Part shown: one piece after another, positions 1 to 7,050 of the stretch
Position numbering within the stretch: position 1 is the stretch's first letter
Layout of the letters: each line of letters opens with the position of its first letter
Virus record (IMG/VR): IMGVR_UViG_3300046529_000300
Location: 1 to 61,970 of that record
Strand: one strand, 5' to 3'
Length of the DNA: 61,970 nt
Origin: a virus
Program-made: the position numbers and the translations under genes
The notes under the pieces: generated by a model
What the model was told of the DNA's origin: nothing
Seen by the model: the letters and a program-made list of their open reading frames with translations, nothing else
Databases searched by the model: none

Positions 1-1410
1 ATGCGGGAGATCCTGAGCTATGAGGAGGTGAAGCGGTTCGGGGAGACTACCAGGAAGCTGGTTGCTGCGGCGAAGGGGATTGGGCTCCTGCCGGATTGGA
101 CGGCCAACAAGGATGGTGAGTTCAATGTCGGATTCTGGCGGGACTATCAGGGGCTGTTGGATGACTGTCCTCAGGCGTGGGAGGGACTCATCGATCACTA
201 CGGCCTCGACGAGGACGAGTGCCGAGTGGACTGCGCGAGGCGGGTGCTGGCGAGGAGTATTGAGCTGGCGAGGGAGACGTGTGACTTTGACGATATGTTG
301 GCGATGCCAGTTATAGCCGGGGTTCCATTTGACCAATACGATATCGTGCTGGTCGATGAAGCGCAGGATGTCAGTTCGATACAGATGGAAATGATATCGA
401 GGATGGTCAAACCGGGGGGCAGGGTCATCGCTTGTGGTGACGAAAATCAAGCATGCTACGGCTTCCGTGGCGCAGGCACGGACTCGATGGACATCTTCCA
501 GCGCAGGTTCCAGATGACCGAGCTCCCGCTGTCGGTGACCTATCGCTGTCCGAGGGCGGTCGTGCTGCACGCGCGGCGGTGGGTCAGGCAGATCGAGTGG
601 AGCGACACGGCGGGGGATGGGTATGTGGGGCTGGAGGGGACTGACTGGATCGGGCAGAGTGAGATTGCTTTGGGTGCTCCGCTGGATATGTCAGCAGGTA
701 AGCATGATGCTGAGGTGACTGATCTTAATAGCGGTCTTAAATATTCCGTTGATTGGACCACCACCACGGGGCGTCCCGGATATGCTGATCCAGTGATCGA
801 GGGAATCACCAAGTGGACCGGCATCCGCGACTTCCAGCCGGGCGACGCGGTGCTGTGCCGGCTGACCAGGCCGCTGGTGGCTGCGGCGTTCGCGATGATC
901 AGGAGCAGGATAGCCTGTCGCGTACTGGGAAGGGACATCGGGAAGGGCCTCACGGACATAATCAAAAAGGCCAAATTGCCGGAATCAGCCACCACGAGCG
1001 CCCTGGGCGATTGGATGGGAGCGTGGGCATACAAGCAGCGCGAACGCTTCAGGAGCAGGCAGGAATTATCAAAGCTGGGCATGCTGGACGATAAGTTGGC
1101 CACGATTGAGGTGTTCTGCGAAGAACTGGAGGCCAAGCGAGGAGAGGAGGCGACGATCGGGGAGCTGCTGAGGGATATTGAGTCGCTATTCGTGGACAAC
1201 GGAACGGTGGGACTGGTTACATTAAGTACAATTCATAAGTTCAAGGGTTCCGAGGCGGATCGCGTGTTCGTGCTGGATGCTGGAGAGACACTGCCATGTA
1301 AGTGGGCAAGGCAGGGCTGGGAATTGGAGCAAGAGGGCCATTTGGCTTATGTAGCAGCCACGCGGGCGAAACGCGAATTACGTTATATCACCACGAGTGA
1401 CCTGAGATAG
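1..1410 (+). CDS. UvrD/Rep-family DNA helicase, 5' end cut by window edge
   Basis: SF1A helicase that would unwind DNA by 3'-5' translocation driven by ATP. The visible motifs in order are II (VLVDEAQD, about residue 117), III (VIACGDENQACYGFRGA), IV (TYRCP), V (STIHKFKGSEADRVFVL) and VI (YVAATRAKREL). The Walker A motif that should precede DFDDML (about residue 96) is absent. The open frame begins at base 1, so the N-terminal ATP-binding part lies outside the window; the ATG at base 1 need not be the start. It is followed 33 bases later by a tiny membrane-protein gene. A replication or recombination role is inferred from the family. The family assignment is very secure. Confidence 0.93.
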   Translation: MREILSYEEVKRFGETTRKLVAAAKGIGLLPDWTANKDGEFNVGFWRDYQGLLDDCPQAWEGLIDHYGLDEDECRVDCARRVLARSIELARETCDFDDMLAMPVIAGVPFDQYDIVLVDEAQDVSSIQMEMISRMVKPGGRVIACGDENQACYGFRGAGTDSMDIFQRRFQMTELPLSVTYRCPRAVVLHARRWVRQIEWSDTAGDGYVGLEGTDWIGQSEIALGAPLDMSAGKHDAEVTDLNSGLKYSVDWTTTTGRPGYADPVIEGITKWTGIRDFQPGDAVLCRLTRPLVAAAFAMIRSRIACRVLGRDIGKGLTDIIKKAKLPESATTSALGDWMGAWAYKQRERFRSRQELSKLGMLDDKLATIEVFCEELEAKRGEEATIGELLRDIESLFVDNGTVGLVTLSTIHKFKGSEADRVFVLDAGETLPCKWARQGWELEQEGHLAYVAATRAKRELRYITTSDLR

Positions 1411-1443
1411 GCATAAATGCCCAATGAAAGGAGGTGATTTCCG

Positions 1444-1545
1444 ATGACGACTGATCAGATAGTTATTTACCTGGTGATTCTATTCTGGATGTTGATGATG
1501 CATGTGCATCCGGTGCTTGGAATGCCGGGGCACCTGCCGCGATGA
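1444..1545 (+). CDS. 33-residue single-span membrane peptide
   Basis: A very short frame, MTTDQIVIYLVILFWMLMMH..., with a hydrophobic stretch at residues 6-19 and a His/Pro-rich tail. The case for a real gene is the ribosome binding site: AAAGGAGGTGAT at 1427-1438 is a full-length match to the anti-Shine-Dalgarno sequence, with the GGAGG core 9 bases from ATG. It lies between the helicase stop and a hairpin. Function unknown; short hydrophobic phage peptides sometimes act on host membranes, but nothing here shows that. Confidence 0.6.
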   Translation: MTTDQIVIYLVILFWMLMMHVHPVLGMPGHLPR

Positions 1546-1558
1546 CTGAGTGTGGGAG

Positions 1559-1585
1559 GGAGAGCTGTGATGGCCGCAGCTCTCC
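1559..1585. terminator. Hairpin between convergent genes
   Basis: A perfect 9-bp inverted repeat GGAGAGCTG / CAGCTCTCC with a 9-base loop. It sits between the rightward helicase operon and the leftward Rep-like gene, where a bidirectional terminator would be expected. There is no U-tract on either side, so intrinsic termination is only a guess. Confidence 0.4.
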
Positions 1586-1634
1586 TGTGGGTGGTGATTC
1601 GCGGGTGTTAGATGTGGGTCGAGGGAGTGAATAT

Positions 1635-2783
1635 TCACTCTGGAGGACGTATTAAATCAGGAGCCCGCTTGATCCTGGCCAGCTCATTGCTCAATATCCT
1701 GCTGCCAACCGGCATTGGTTCACTAACAGCATCGAAAGGCTGGCTGCAACAGGAGCACGGGACGCCGGATTTGACCTGTGGTTTCTGTGGGATAGACTCA
1801 AGATCAGAATTATGTGTAGTGTCATCTACACATAATTCCTGCTGGGCCTCGGTCTCGGCTATCTCTATGACAGGAATGACCTCTTTGAGTTCCCCTCCGG
1901 GGCAGGTGAGGCTGGCGTTGTGTGCCCGGAACAGTTGCATGCGATAGAACAGGAGTTCCTGCTCCGTCCAGTCAGCAGACTCCTTCAAGGGCAGAGGTTT
2001 AACTAGGGAGTTGAATGCACTGCGGAAGGCCAGGTGTCTGCCGACCGTGACTGATACATGACAGCGGGACAGGATTCTCTTCCACGCATCGGTGGGAATG
2101 GTACTCGCGCCCATAGCATCGGAATCAGCAAGCAGGACTCGGATTACAAGGTCATTGCCTAAGTATCCAAGGCAGCTGACCCAGTAGGGATCTAGCTCTC
2201 CGTGGAAGCAGGTAGGGTTCTCGCGGGTTTCATTACGCACTAGGTTCTGCTTGGATATGTTTTTCATCCACTGGTCGATGATTCCGGATATCCGGGTTAT
2301 ACATTCCCCGGCATCATCGCGCGATCTCTGAGTGGAAGGGATTTTAATTTCCACTAATACATGCCGGGCCCCACGGTGATGGTTCATTACATGTTCGATA
2401 GCTGGAGACCAACGCTTGACGATCTCGCCAGCCTTGCGGTCCCGGCAGCAAGGGGAGAATCGGCAGTCACAGTAGCCAACTTCGAGCCGGGTGTTCGTGC
2501 AGGTTCCCTGGCTGTGATAGCGAATCTTGGCCATGCGTCCGCATTCTTCAATGCGCTTGGATTTCTTGTAGTGAGCCTCGCCGTGGGCTGCCATAGCGAT
2601 GGCTCCGGGATCGGTGAAGCTGTCAGGGTCGATGAAGCAATCTACTATCTTGTCCAGGCCAGGATCGTTGATGTCCGGCAACACGTCTGGCGGGCGGAAG
2701 GTGATAGGAGTGTTCAGGGATGGATCGTCGGGGGAGGGTAGAGGAGTTCTAAGCGAAGCAGAGGTGTTGCATGCGGTTTGCAT
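1635..2783 (-). CDS. Rolling-circle Rep-like protein without a visible HUH motif
   Basis: A 382-aa leftward gene in a rightward block. Residues about 95-120 (YCDCRFSPCCRDRKAGEIVKRW) resemble the cysteine-rich CRxRFCPxCxxxRA...W segment near the N terminus of plasmid Rep_1-type initiators. The later GNDLVIRVLLADSD aligns by position with the strand that carries the metal-binding HxH in that family, but both histidines are missing. I chose ATG 2783 because GGAG lies 8 bases upstream; a TTG start 42 bases earlier has no binding site. It could be an inactivated Rep, a repurposed DNA-binding protein, or unrelated. The family call is tentative. Confidence 0.4.
   Translation of the reverse strand: MQTACNTSASLRTPLPSPDDPSLNTPITFRPPDVLPDINDPGLDKIVDCFIDPDSFTDPGAIAMAAHGEAHYKKSKRIEECGRMAKIRYHSQGTCTNTRLEVGYCDCRFSPCCRDRKAGEIVKRWSPAIEHVMNHHRGARHVLVEIKIPSTQRSRDDAGECITRISGIIDQWMKNISKQNLVRNETRENPTCFHGELDPYWVSCLGYLGNDLVIRVLLADSDAMGASTIPTDAWKRILSRCHVSVTVGRHLAFRSAFNSLVKPLPLKESADWTEQELLFYRMQLFRAHNASLTCPGGELKEVIPVIEIAETEAQQELCVDDTTHNSDLESIPQKPQVKSGVPCSCCSQPFDAVSEPMPVGSRILSNELARIKRAPDLIRPPE
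1807..1838. repeat. Perfect 13-bp inverted repeat inside the Rep-like gene
   Basis: GAATTATGTGTAG and its exact reverse complement flank a 6-base loop (1820-1825). It lies within the coding sequence for the C-terminal third of the Rep-like protein. A stem this long and AT-rich within coding DNA is not expected from codon use. It could be a cruciform-forming origin or nick site, or a protein-binding site. Confidence 0.75.
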
Positions 2784-2838
2784 ACAGAGGTCTCCATTTT
2801 TAACTTCAGCGTCATATCGGGGCAACCGAAATACGCTG

Positions 2839-2868
2839 GGAGGATGACAGCCCGTGCCATCATCCTCC
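2839..2868. repeat. Inverted repeat upstream of the Rep-like gene
   Basis: GGAGGATGA / TCATCCTCC, 9-bp arms with a 12-base loop, in the leader of the leftward gene. It may be an operator or an attenuator-like leader hairpin. It has no U-tract. Confidence 0.45.
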
Positions 2869-2923
2869 TGAAGTAAATGGCTACCTCGTATCGTGTATAG
2901 GATTAGCTTACGAGTGGAGAGGT

Positions 2924-2991
2924 TGTCAATAGGAAAATTTTACCTAGGTATATTATTCTATTGACAGTGGATACTCCTAGGGTGGTAGACT
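2924..2991. promoter_or_regulatory. Divergent promoter region with mirrored TTGACA boxes
   Basis: This 173-base gap separates the leftward Rep-like gene from the rightward PP-loop gene. It holds TTGACA on the plus strand (2961-2966) and the same hexamer on the minus strand (plus-strand TGTCAA at 2924-2929), within a larger inverted repeat (TTGTCAATAG...CTATTGACAG). Rightward, TAGACT at 2986-2991 is a weak -10 with a long 19-bp spacer. It would start transcription close to the ATG at 2999, so that message may be leaderless. The leftward -10 is not clear. Confidence 0.45.
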
Positions 2992-2998
2992 CGGGATT

Positions 2999-3721
2999 AT
3001 GAGGCACATCGTAGCGTTATCAGGCGGATGGGATTCAACGGCTATGGCCTTGAAGTTGGCTGAGAAAGAACCACGAGATTATGAGTATGTTTGTACACCT
3101 ACAGGATTAGAGCTGCCAGATATGGAGGCTCATTGGGAAAAATTGGAGAGACTGCTCGGCAAGCCATTGCACAAGATTTCAGCGGAACAAACATTTCAAG
3201 GATTAGTTGTAGCTCAGCATGCCTTGCCAAACTGGCGAATGCGCTGGTGTACGCGGATGCTGAAAATTGAACCATTCGAAGGATACATTCTCAGTAACAC
3301 TCCCTGCACTATTTATATCGGCATACGGGCTGATGAGTTCCTTGATAGATCTGGCGTTGATTGGGAAAAACATATTGGGGTGACCCGCGACTATCCATTC
3401 GTACGTTGGGGCTGGGGAGTACAAACGGTTGTTGAGTATGTTCGTTGTCGTGATGCCGTTCCGCCAGAACGTACTGATTGCGATTGTTGCTTCTTTCAGA
3501 CGCTGTGGGAGTGGTATCAATTTTGGTTGAAATATCCCGAACGGTGGATGCAGCGAGAAGCTCTCGAAGACTATACCGGACATACGCTTCGTTCAAAGAG
3601 CCGCGATACCTGGCCAGCTGCTATGAAAGACTTGCGCGCTCGGTTTGAGGCTGGTGACATGCCAACTAAACGAGAAACTATGAAAGATAGAAAGGCCATG
3701 TGTTCTACATGTGCAAGATAA
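2999..3721 (+). CDS. PP-loop phosphoadenosine phosphosulfate reductase-like protein
   Basis: Member of the adenine nucleotide alpha-hydrolase/PAPS reductase superfamily. The PP-loop SGGWDST is at residues 8-14 and binds an ATP or PAPS pyrophosphate. Clustered cysteines follow at DCDCCFF (about 160) and CSTC at the C terminus. Phage copies have been linked to sulfur or phosphorothioate chemistry on nucleic acids, but the substrate cannot be read here. The gene is AT-richer than its neighbours, suggesting later acquisition. No good ribosome binding site precedes the ATG. The family is secure; the reaction is unknown. Confidence 0.8.
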   Translation: MRHIVALSGGWDSTAMALKLAEKEPRDYEYVCTPTGLELPDMEAHWEKLERLLGKPLHKISAEQTFQGLVVAQHALPNWRMRWCTRMLKIEPFEGYILSNTPCTIYIGIRADEFLDRSGVDWEKHIGVTRDYPFVRWGWGVQTVVEYVRCRDAVPPERTDCDCCFFQTLWEWYQFWLKYPERWMQREALEDYTGHTLRSKSRDTWPAAMKDLRARFEAGDMPTKRETMKDRKAMCSTCAR

Positions 3722-4227
3722 CCAGGATCACACCCCCGGAGGAACTCTCCCCCAGGATCATCGCTCGTGACTCGCCGAGGCGGTCGCAGGAGGATTCCGT
3801 GCGATCCGCTGTCCACGCCTCGGTGATCCGCTGGCGCGACCTCGTGCTGGCGGCGTGGGAGCTATCCGACACCGAGCAGTACACCGGGAGACTCCCCGAG
3901 GGCATGTCCAGCCAGCAGTTCTGGGCCAAGGTCACTCGCCAGGCGAAGGCGATGGGTGGCACGGTCGGGATCGTGGTCCGTGGCCGAAGCTGGTGGCTGT
4001 GGCCGGGGCGTCGCGGGGTCGCGTCTGGGAATGCGTCCCGGAGTCATCGCTGGAGCGGGATCTGGAAGCAGCTTCGCGCGGATGGAGCAGCGACGGTCGT
4101 GGGAGAGCTGTCCCAGCGGGAGAGGAAGTCCATCCGGGAGGTGGCTTCGCGGAAGGGGATTCGGGTGAGGTTCGCAGCGGAGGATGGAATGACGATTGTA
4201 CGGCGGGCTGAAGCTAACAAGACATAA
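3700..4227 (+). CDS. Basic hypothetical protein, 175 aa
   Basis: Not recognised. It begins inside the last codons of the PP-loop gene (ATG 3700, or in-frame ATG 3712). It is rich in Arg and Trp, with a central RWRDLVLAAWEL...QFWAKVTRQAKAMGG segment that may form helices and a basic C-terminal half (RERKSIREVASRKGIRVRF). This is compatible with nucleic-acid binding. It is GC-rich, unlike the preceding gene. Other open frames overlap on both strands, so the frame choice rests on operon spacing and composition. Confidence 0.5.
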   Translation: MFYMCKITRITPPEELSPRIIARDSPRRSQEDSVRSAVHASVIRWRDLVLAAWELSDTEQYTGRLPEGMSSQQFWAKVTRQAKAMGGTVGIVVRGRSWWLWPGRRGVASGNASRSHRWSGIWKQLRADGAATVVGELSQRERKSIREVASRKGIRVRFAAEDGMTIVRRAEANKT

Positions 4228-4261
4228 GTCCAAGCCTACTAAGAAATGGGGGAAGTGAACA

Positions 4262-4468
4262 ATGGCAAGCGATGAACTTGATTTGAAGGTCTATGGAATA
4301 GTTGTTGACTCAATGGAAAAACTGTCCACGCGAGAGCAGAAGATAGCAGCTTTACGGTGCTATTGCCGTGGTCTACAAGGCTTGCCTGTTATCGCAAGCG
4401 ATTATGCGATGCTTGAGGGCCATCCGCCAATAGAAATTCCTGAAGAGTTAATGCGAGGAGGTTTATGA
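4262..4468 (+). CDS. Small acidic hypothetical protein, 68 aa
   Basis: Begins at ATG 4262, preceded by GGGGGAAG about 8 bases upstream. No family is recognised; the sequence is mostly helical, without cysteines or a membrane segment. The stop overlaps the next gene's ATG by 4 bases, so it is probably translationally coupled to the nuclease that follows. Confidence 0.6.
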   Translation: MASDELDLKVYGIVVDSMEKLSTREQKIAALRCYCRGLQGLPVIASDYAMLEGHPPIEIPEELMRGGL

Positions 4469-6291
4469 CAATCAAGATTTACACTGATCGTTCGCGGATC
4501 GTCGAGCGCGAGAGATGCGATAGAAAACGCTGGCTGGTCTACCATGAATCCGGCACGGGCATCATCCCGAAGCGGACTCCGCTCGCGCTGGGAGTCGGAT
4601 CGGCGGTTCACGTCGGGCTGGCTTCGCTGCTGGTTCGAGCGCAGGAATTTATAACCGATTCTGAGCCTCTTAATCCTGATCTGAATTCAAAGCTATCTGG
4701 ATTCTCGTATGCATGGATGGACATAGAGGAGACTGCTGTCCGCGCGGCACTCGCCGACTTCTCCTCCCACGCGGCGGGACTGGAACTGGACGCCAACGAG
4801 AACGCGGGACTCCAGGGTCAGACCTCGGAAGCTAAGCAGCTGGCGGAGCAGATGATCGCGCAAGCCAGGGATCTCGGGATGGCGGAGAGTGACATCGCGG
4901 GGATCACTGCGGGAGTCGATCCAGCGGTTGCGAGGTCGGAGTTCGAGAGGTATTTGTTTGCCGAGCAGTCGGCGCTGGTGGAGGGGCTGGTCCGGGCGTA
5001 TGCGAGACGGAGGTTGTTGCCGTTGCTCTCGGAGTTCGAGGTGCTGGAGGTGGAGCGGGAGGGGGAGTGGAAGCTCGCGGAGTGGGGAGATTTGGGATTT
5101 GAATGTGAGGATTGCCACAGTACCCAGCGTAATAACAATGCTCGCTGCTTTGATTGTGGCGGTACATCTTTTATTGCCATATCTGACAACACAACTGAAC
5201 TTTACTTCATGTCCCGGCCCGATGCCCTGCTGCGCCATCGCCAGACGAATGAACTGTTCCTCCTGAGCTTCAAGACCACCGGGCAGTGGGACGTGCGCAA
5301 GGCGAAGGACATTGAGCATGACATGCAGGGGCTGAGCGAGGGAGTGGAGGTGGAGAAGCGGCTGGGGGAGTGGTGGCGGCTGCTGAAGCAACGAATCATG
5401 CCACAAGAGGGGAATCCTCCTGGGGATGCACCATCTCAGGCAATGTACGACTATTTATCATCACTATCCGGCCCGCCGCGAATCCACGCGATCCGCTACG
5501 AGTTCCTCCTGAAAGGCGAACGCTGGAAGGACAAGGAACTGTCGCAGCGGCTGGGAGTCGATGTGCGGAGCCAGAAGTCCCACCTCGTGTATCAGTACGT
5601 CGCCACGAGCACACCGAAGAAAGGCGACGGGGGATACTCGGTTGGAGACGTGGCGTGGAGCTGGGACTTCTACCGTCCCGAGGACGATAAGGACTCTAAG
5701 TTGGCCTGGCAGAACTGGAAGTCGCGGGCGGTGTTCTTTGAATCGAAGTGGGAAAGTAATGCCATCAAGAAATGGATTGACCAGCTGGACCAGTCGGAAC
5801 TCTTGATGTCCGGGGAGGATTCCACCATCGGATTGCAACCGCGAGTACTGGGATGGAAGTCCCCGGCGCAGGCGATGGGAGTGACGAAGGACCATCCACT
5901 GGACAAGGTGTTCACTGTGATGGGAGCGGATGGTCGGCCTACGCAGGCGATTACCATCTACCGAAATGATGATGATCTCCGCGACTGGATCGACACGGTG
6001 GCCCACGAGGAGCAGGAGACGGCGCAGCAGGTGGCCGAGGTGAACGCCGCTGGTGACCCCGGAGAGCGGAGGCATCTGCTGAATATCTACTTCCCCAAGC
6101 GGAGGTCATCGTGTCAGTACCCCAGTGAATGTCCCTACGCGCGGGAGAAGACCGGCGTGTGCTTCGCCGGCGCGGAGATGCAGGCGGCGCCGCTGGAGGT
6201 GGGTGGGGGCGAGTATGTTCGGCGCACTCCGAATCACCCGGCTGAAAATCAATCGCTGGTGCCATCCCCAGCCCCGCCCCACCACGGGTAG
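4465..6291 (+). CDS. PD-(D/E)XK (RecB/Cas4-like) nuclease with Fe-S cysteines
   Basis: A 608-aa nuclease of the RecB/AddB/Cas4 type. Visible: RERCDRKRW with Cys18; GxxxHxxL near residue 50 (VGSAVHVGL); a two-CxxC zinc-ribbon insertion (CEDC...CFDC, about 213-230); the catalytic strand SRPDALLRH...LLSFKTT (Asp about 252, Lys about 270); and a C-terminal CQYPSEC...C triplet (about 550-566). One N-terminal plus three C-terminal cysteines is the usual layout of a 4Fe-4S cluster in these nucleases. It probably processes DNA ends during recombination or replication, with the P-loop ATPase and helicases downstream. The zinc-ribbon insertion is uncommon. Confidence 0.85.
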   Translation: MTIKIYTDRSRIVERERCDRKRWLVYHESGTGIIPKRTPLALGVGSAVHVGLASLLVRAQEFITDSEPLNPDLNSKLSGFSYAWMDIEETAVRAALADFSSHAAGLELDANENAGLQGQTSEAKQLAEQMIAQARDLGMAESDIAGITAGVDPAVARSEFERYLFAEQSALVEGLVRAYARRRLLPLLSEFEVLEVEREGEWKLAEWGDLGFECEDCHSTQRNNNARCFDCGGTSFIAISDNTTELYFMSRPDALLRHRQTNELFLLSFKTTGQWDVRKAKDIEHDMQGLSEGVEVEKRLGEWWRLLKQRIMPQEGNPPGDAPSQAMYDYLSSLSGPPRIHAIRYEFLLKGERWKDKELSQRLGVDVRSQKSHLVYQYVATSTPKKGDGGYSVGDVAWSWDFYRPEDDKDSKLAWQNWKSRAVFFESKWESNAIKKWIDQLDQSELLMSGEDSTIGLQPRVLGWKSPAQAMGVTKDHPLDKVFTVMGADGRPTQAITIYRNDDDLRDWIDTVAHEEQETAQQVAEVNAAGDPGERRHLLNIYFPKRRSSCQYPSECPYAREKTGVCFAGAEMQAAPLEVGGGEYVRRTPNHPAENQSLVPSPAPPHHG

Positions 6292-6363
6292 TGGATGGAA
6301 AATAAGTAGATTATTTTTACGATTTCGCTTGCAAATTATTTTTACAGGGCCTACACTTTTCCC

Positions 6364-6392
6364 TTGACACGCTGTACAGCATACTGTACAGT
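6364..6392 (+). promoter_or_regulatory. Sigma-70-like promoter
   Basis: A perfect -35 TTGACA (6364-6369), a 17-bp spacer and TACAGT (6387-6392, 4 of 6 matches). It would start transcription near 6400, just before the zinc-ribbon gene at 6404. It is the clearest promoter in the rightward block and would re-initiate transcription after the nuclease gene. Confidence 0.7.
6372..6391. promoter_or_regulatory. Tandem-palindrome operator candidate inside the promoter
   Basis: CTGTACAG-CATA-CTGTACAG: two copies of a self-complementary 8-mer 4 bases apart, filling the spacer and overlapping the -10. A dimeric repressor bound here would block RNA polymerase. The outer CTGT...ACAG resembles SOS boxes, but the 12-base gap does not match the usual 8. 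Confidence 0.6.
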
Positions 6393-6403
6393 TTGGAGCG
6401 TGA

Positions 6404-6568
6404 ATGAAACTCCCGACATACAAATGCAAGCGGTGCAGCCACAAGTGGCACCCCCGGAAGCCGGGAAAACCACTGCGGTGCGCCCGCTGCACAAGCCCCT
6501 ATTGGAACACGGCCCCCAAGAACCAGAAGAATGGCGTCCTGTCCCCGGCTTTGAATCGCTGTACATAG
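6404..6568 (+). CDS. 54-aa zinc-ribbon protein
   Basis: Begins MKLPTYKCKRCSHKW and continues to LRCARCTSPYW, giving two CxxC knuckles (C8/C11, C26/C29) and an aromatic tail. This is a common small phage zinc-ribbon layout of unknown role. It starts 4 bases after the predicted transcription start, so its message would have almost no leader. Its last 14 codons overlap, in another frame, the start of the HNH endonuclease core, which suggests that the endonuclease gene inserted here. Confidence 0.6.
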   Translation: MKLPTYKCKRCSHKWHPRKPGKPLRCARCTSPYWNTAPKNQKNGVLSPALNRCT

Positions 6569-7050
6569 CCAGCAGCCTCGGTAGGGTTGCTAGGATGATA
6601 GGGCATCGTAGTGCAAGAAGGTACTGGGCTGTATCTTTGCCTCGAAAGGTGGAAGGTCATGGATGCTCTCTAGGTTCTCAGGACAAGGTAAAACGCTGGG
6701 GTGATAGACCAGGATTTAGAGTTTACATTCATCACATCATTGCTTTGGCATTTATAGGGCCTCCCACAAAGGATAAGCCCATTATTAATCATATAGACGG
6801 AAACACAGATAATAACAGGCCATCAAATTTGGAGTGGTGCGATCAACGCCATAATGTGAGACATGCTGTTGCTTTTTTGAAGCCTAAACGAAGGCGTGGA
6901 AGAAATCTCACAAATGAGGAAATCATGTGGATAAAGGAACAGCACAAGGCCGGAAGAAGCATGAACTCAATAGCTAAGGAGATGAATATGCATTCCACTT
7001 CCGTTAGCTACTGGGTGAGAATGAATAGACTAGGAGTACGTAATGGCTAA
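6424..7050 (+). CDS. NUMOD4/HNH homing endonuclease
   Basis: NUMOD4 core (EEWRPVPGFESLYIASSLGRV) from base 6526; an HNH_3 core HHIIALAFIGPP...NHIDGNTDNNRPSNLEW; then a C-terminal helix-turn-helix (NEEIMWIKEQHKAGRSMNSIAKEM) for DNA recognition. The start is uncertain: in-frame ATG 6424, GTG 6433 or TTG 6502 are possible, and none has a good binding site. The second half is clearly AT-richer than the flanks, typical of a mobile homing gene. The stop overlaps the next ATG by 8 bases. The family is very secure. Confidence 0.85.
   Translation: MQAVQPQVAPPEAGKTTAVRPLHKPLLEHGPQEPEEWRPVPGFESLYIASSLGRVARMIGHRSARRYWAVSLPRKVEGHGCSLGSQDKVKRWGDRPGFRVYIHHIIALAFIGPPTKDKPIINHIDGNTDNNRPSNLEWCDQRHNVRHAVAFLKPKRRRGRNLTNEEIMWIKEQHKAGRSMNSIAKEMNMHSTSVSYWVRMNRLGVRNG

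Noticed and set aside
4693-5406. 237-codon leftward frame
   Set aside because: Antisense to the RecB-like nuclease; composition is Arg/His/Pro/Leu-rich shadow.
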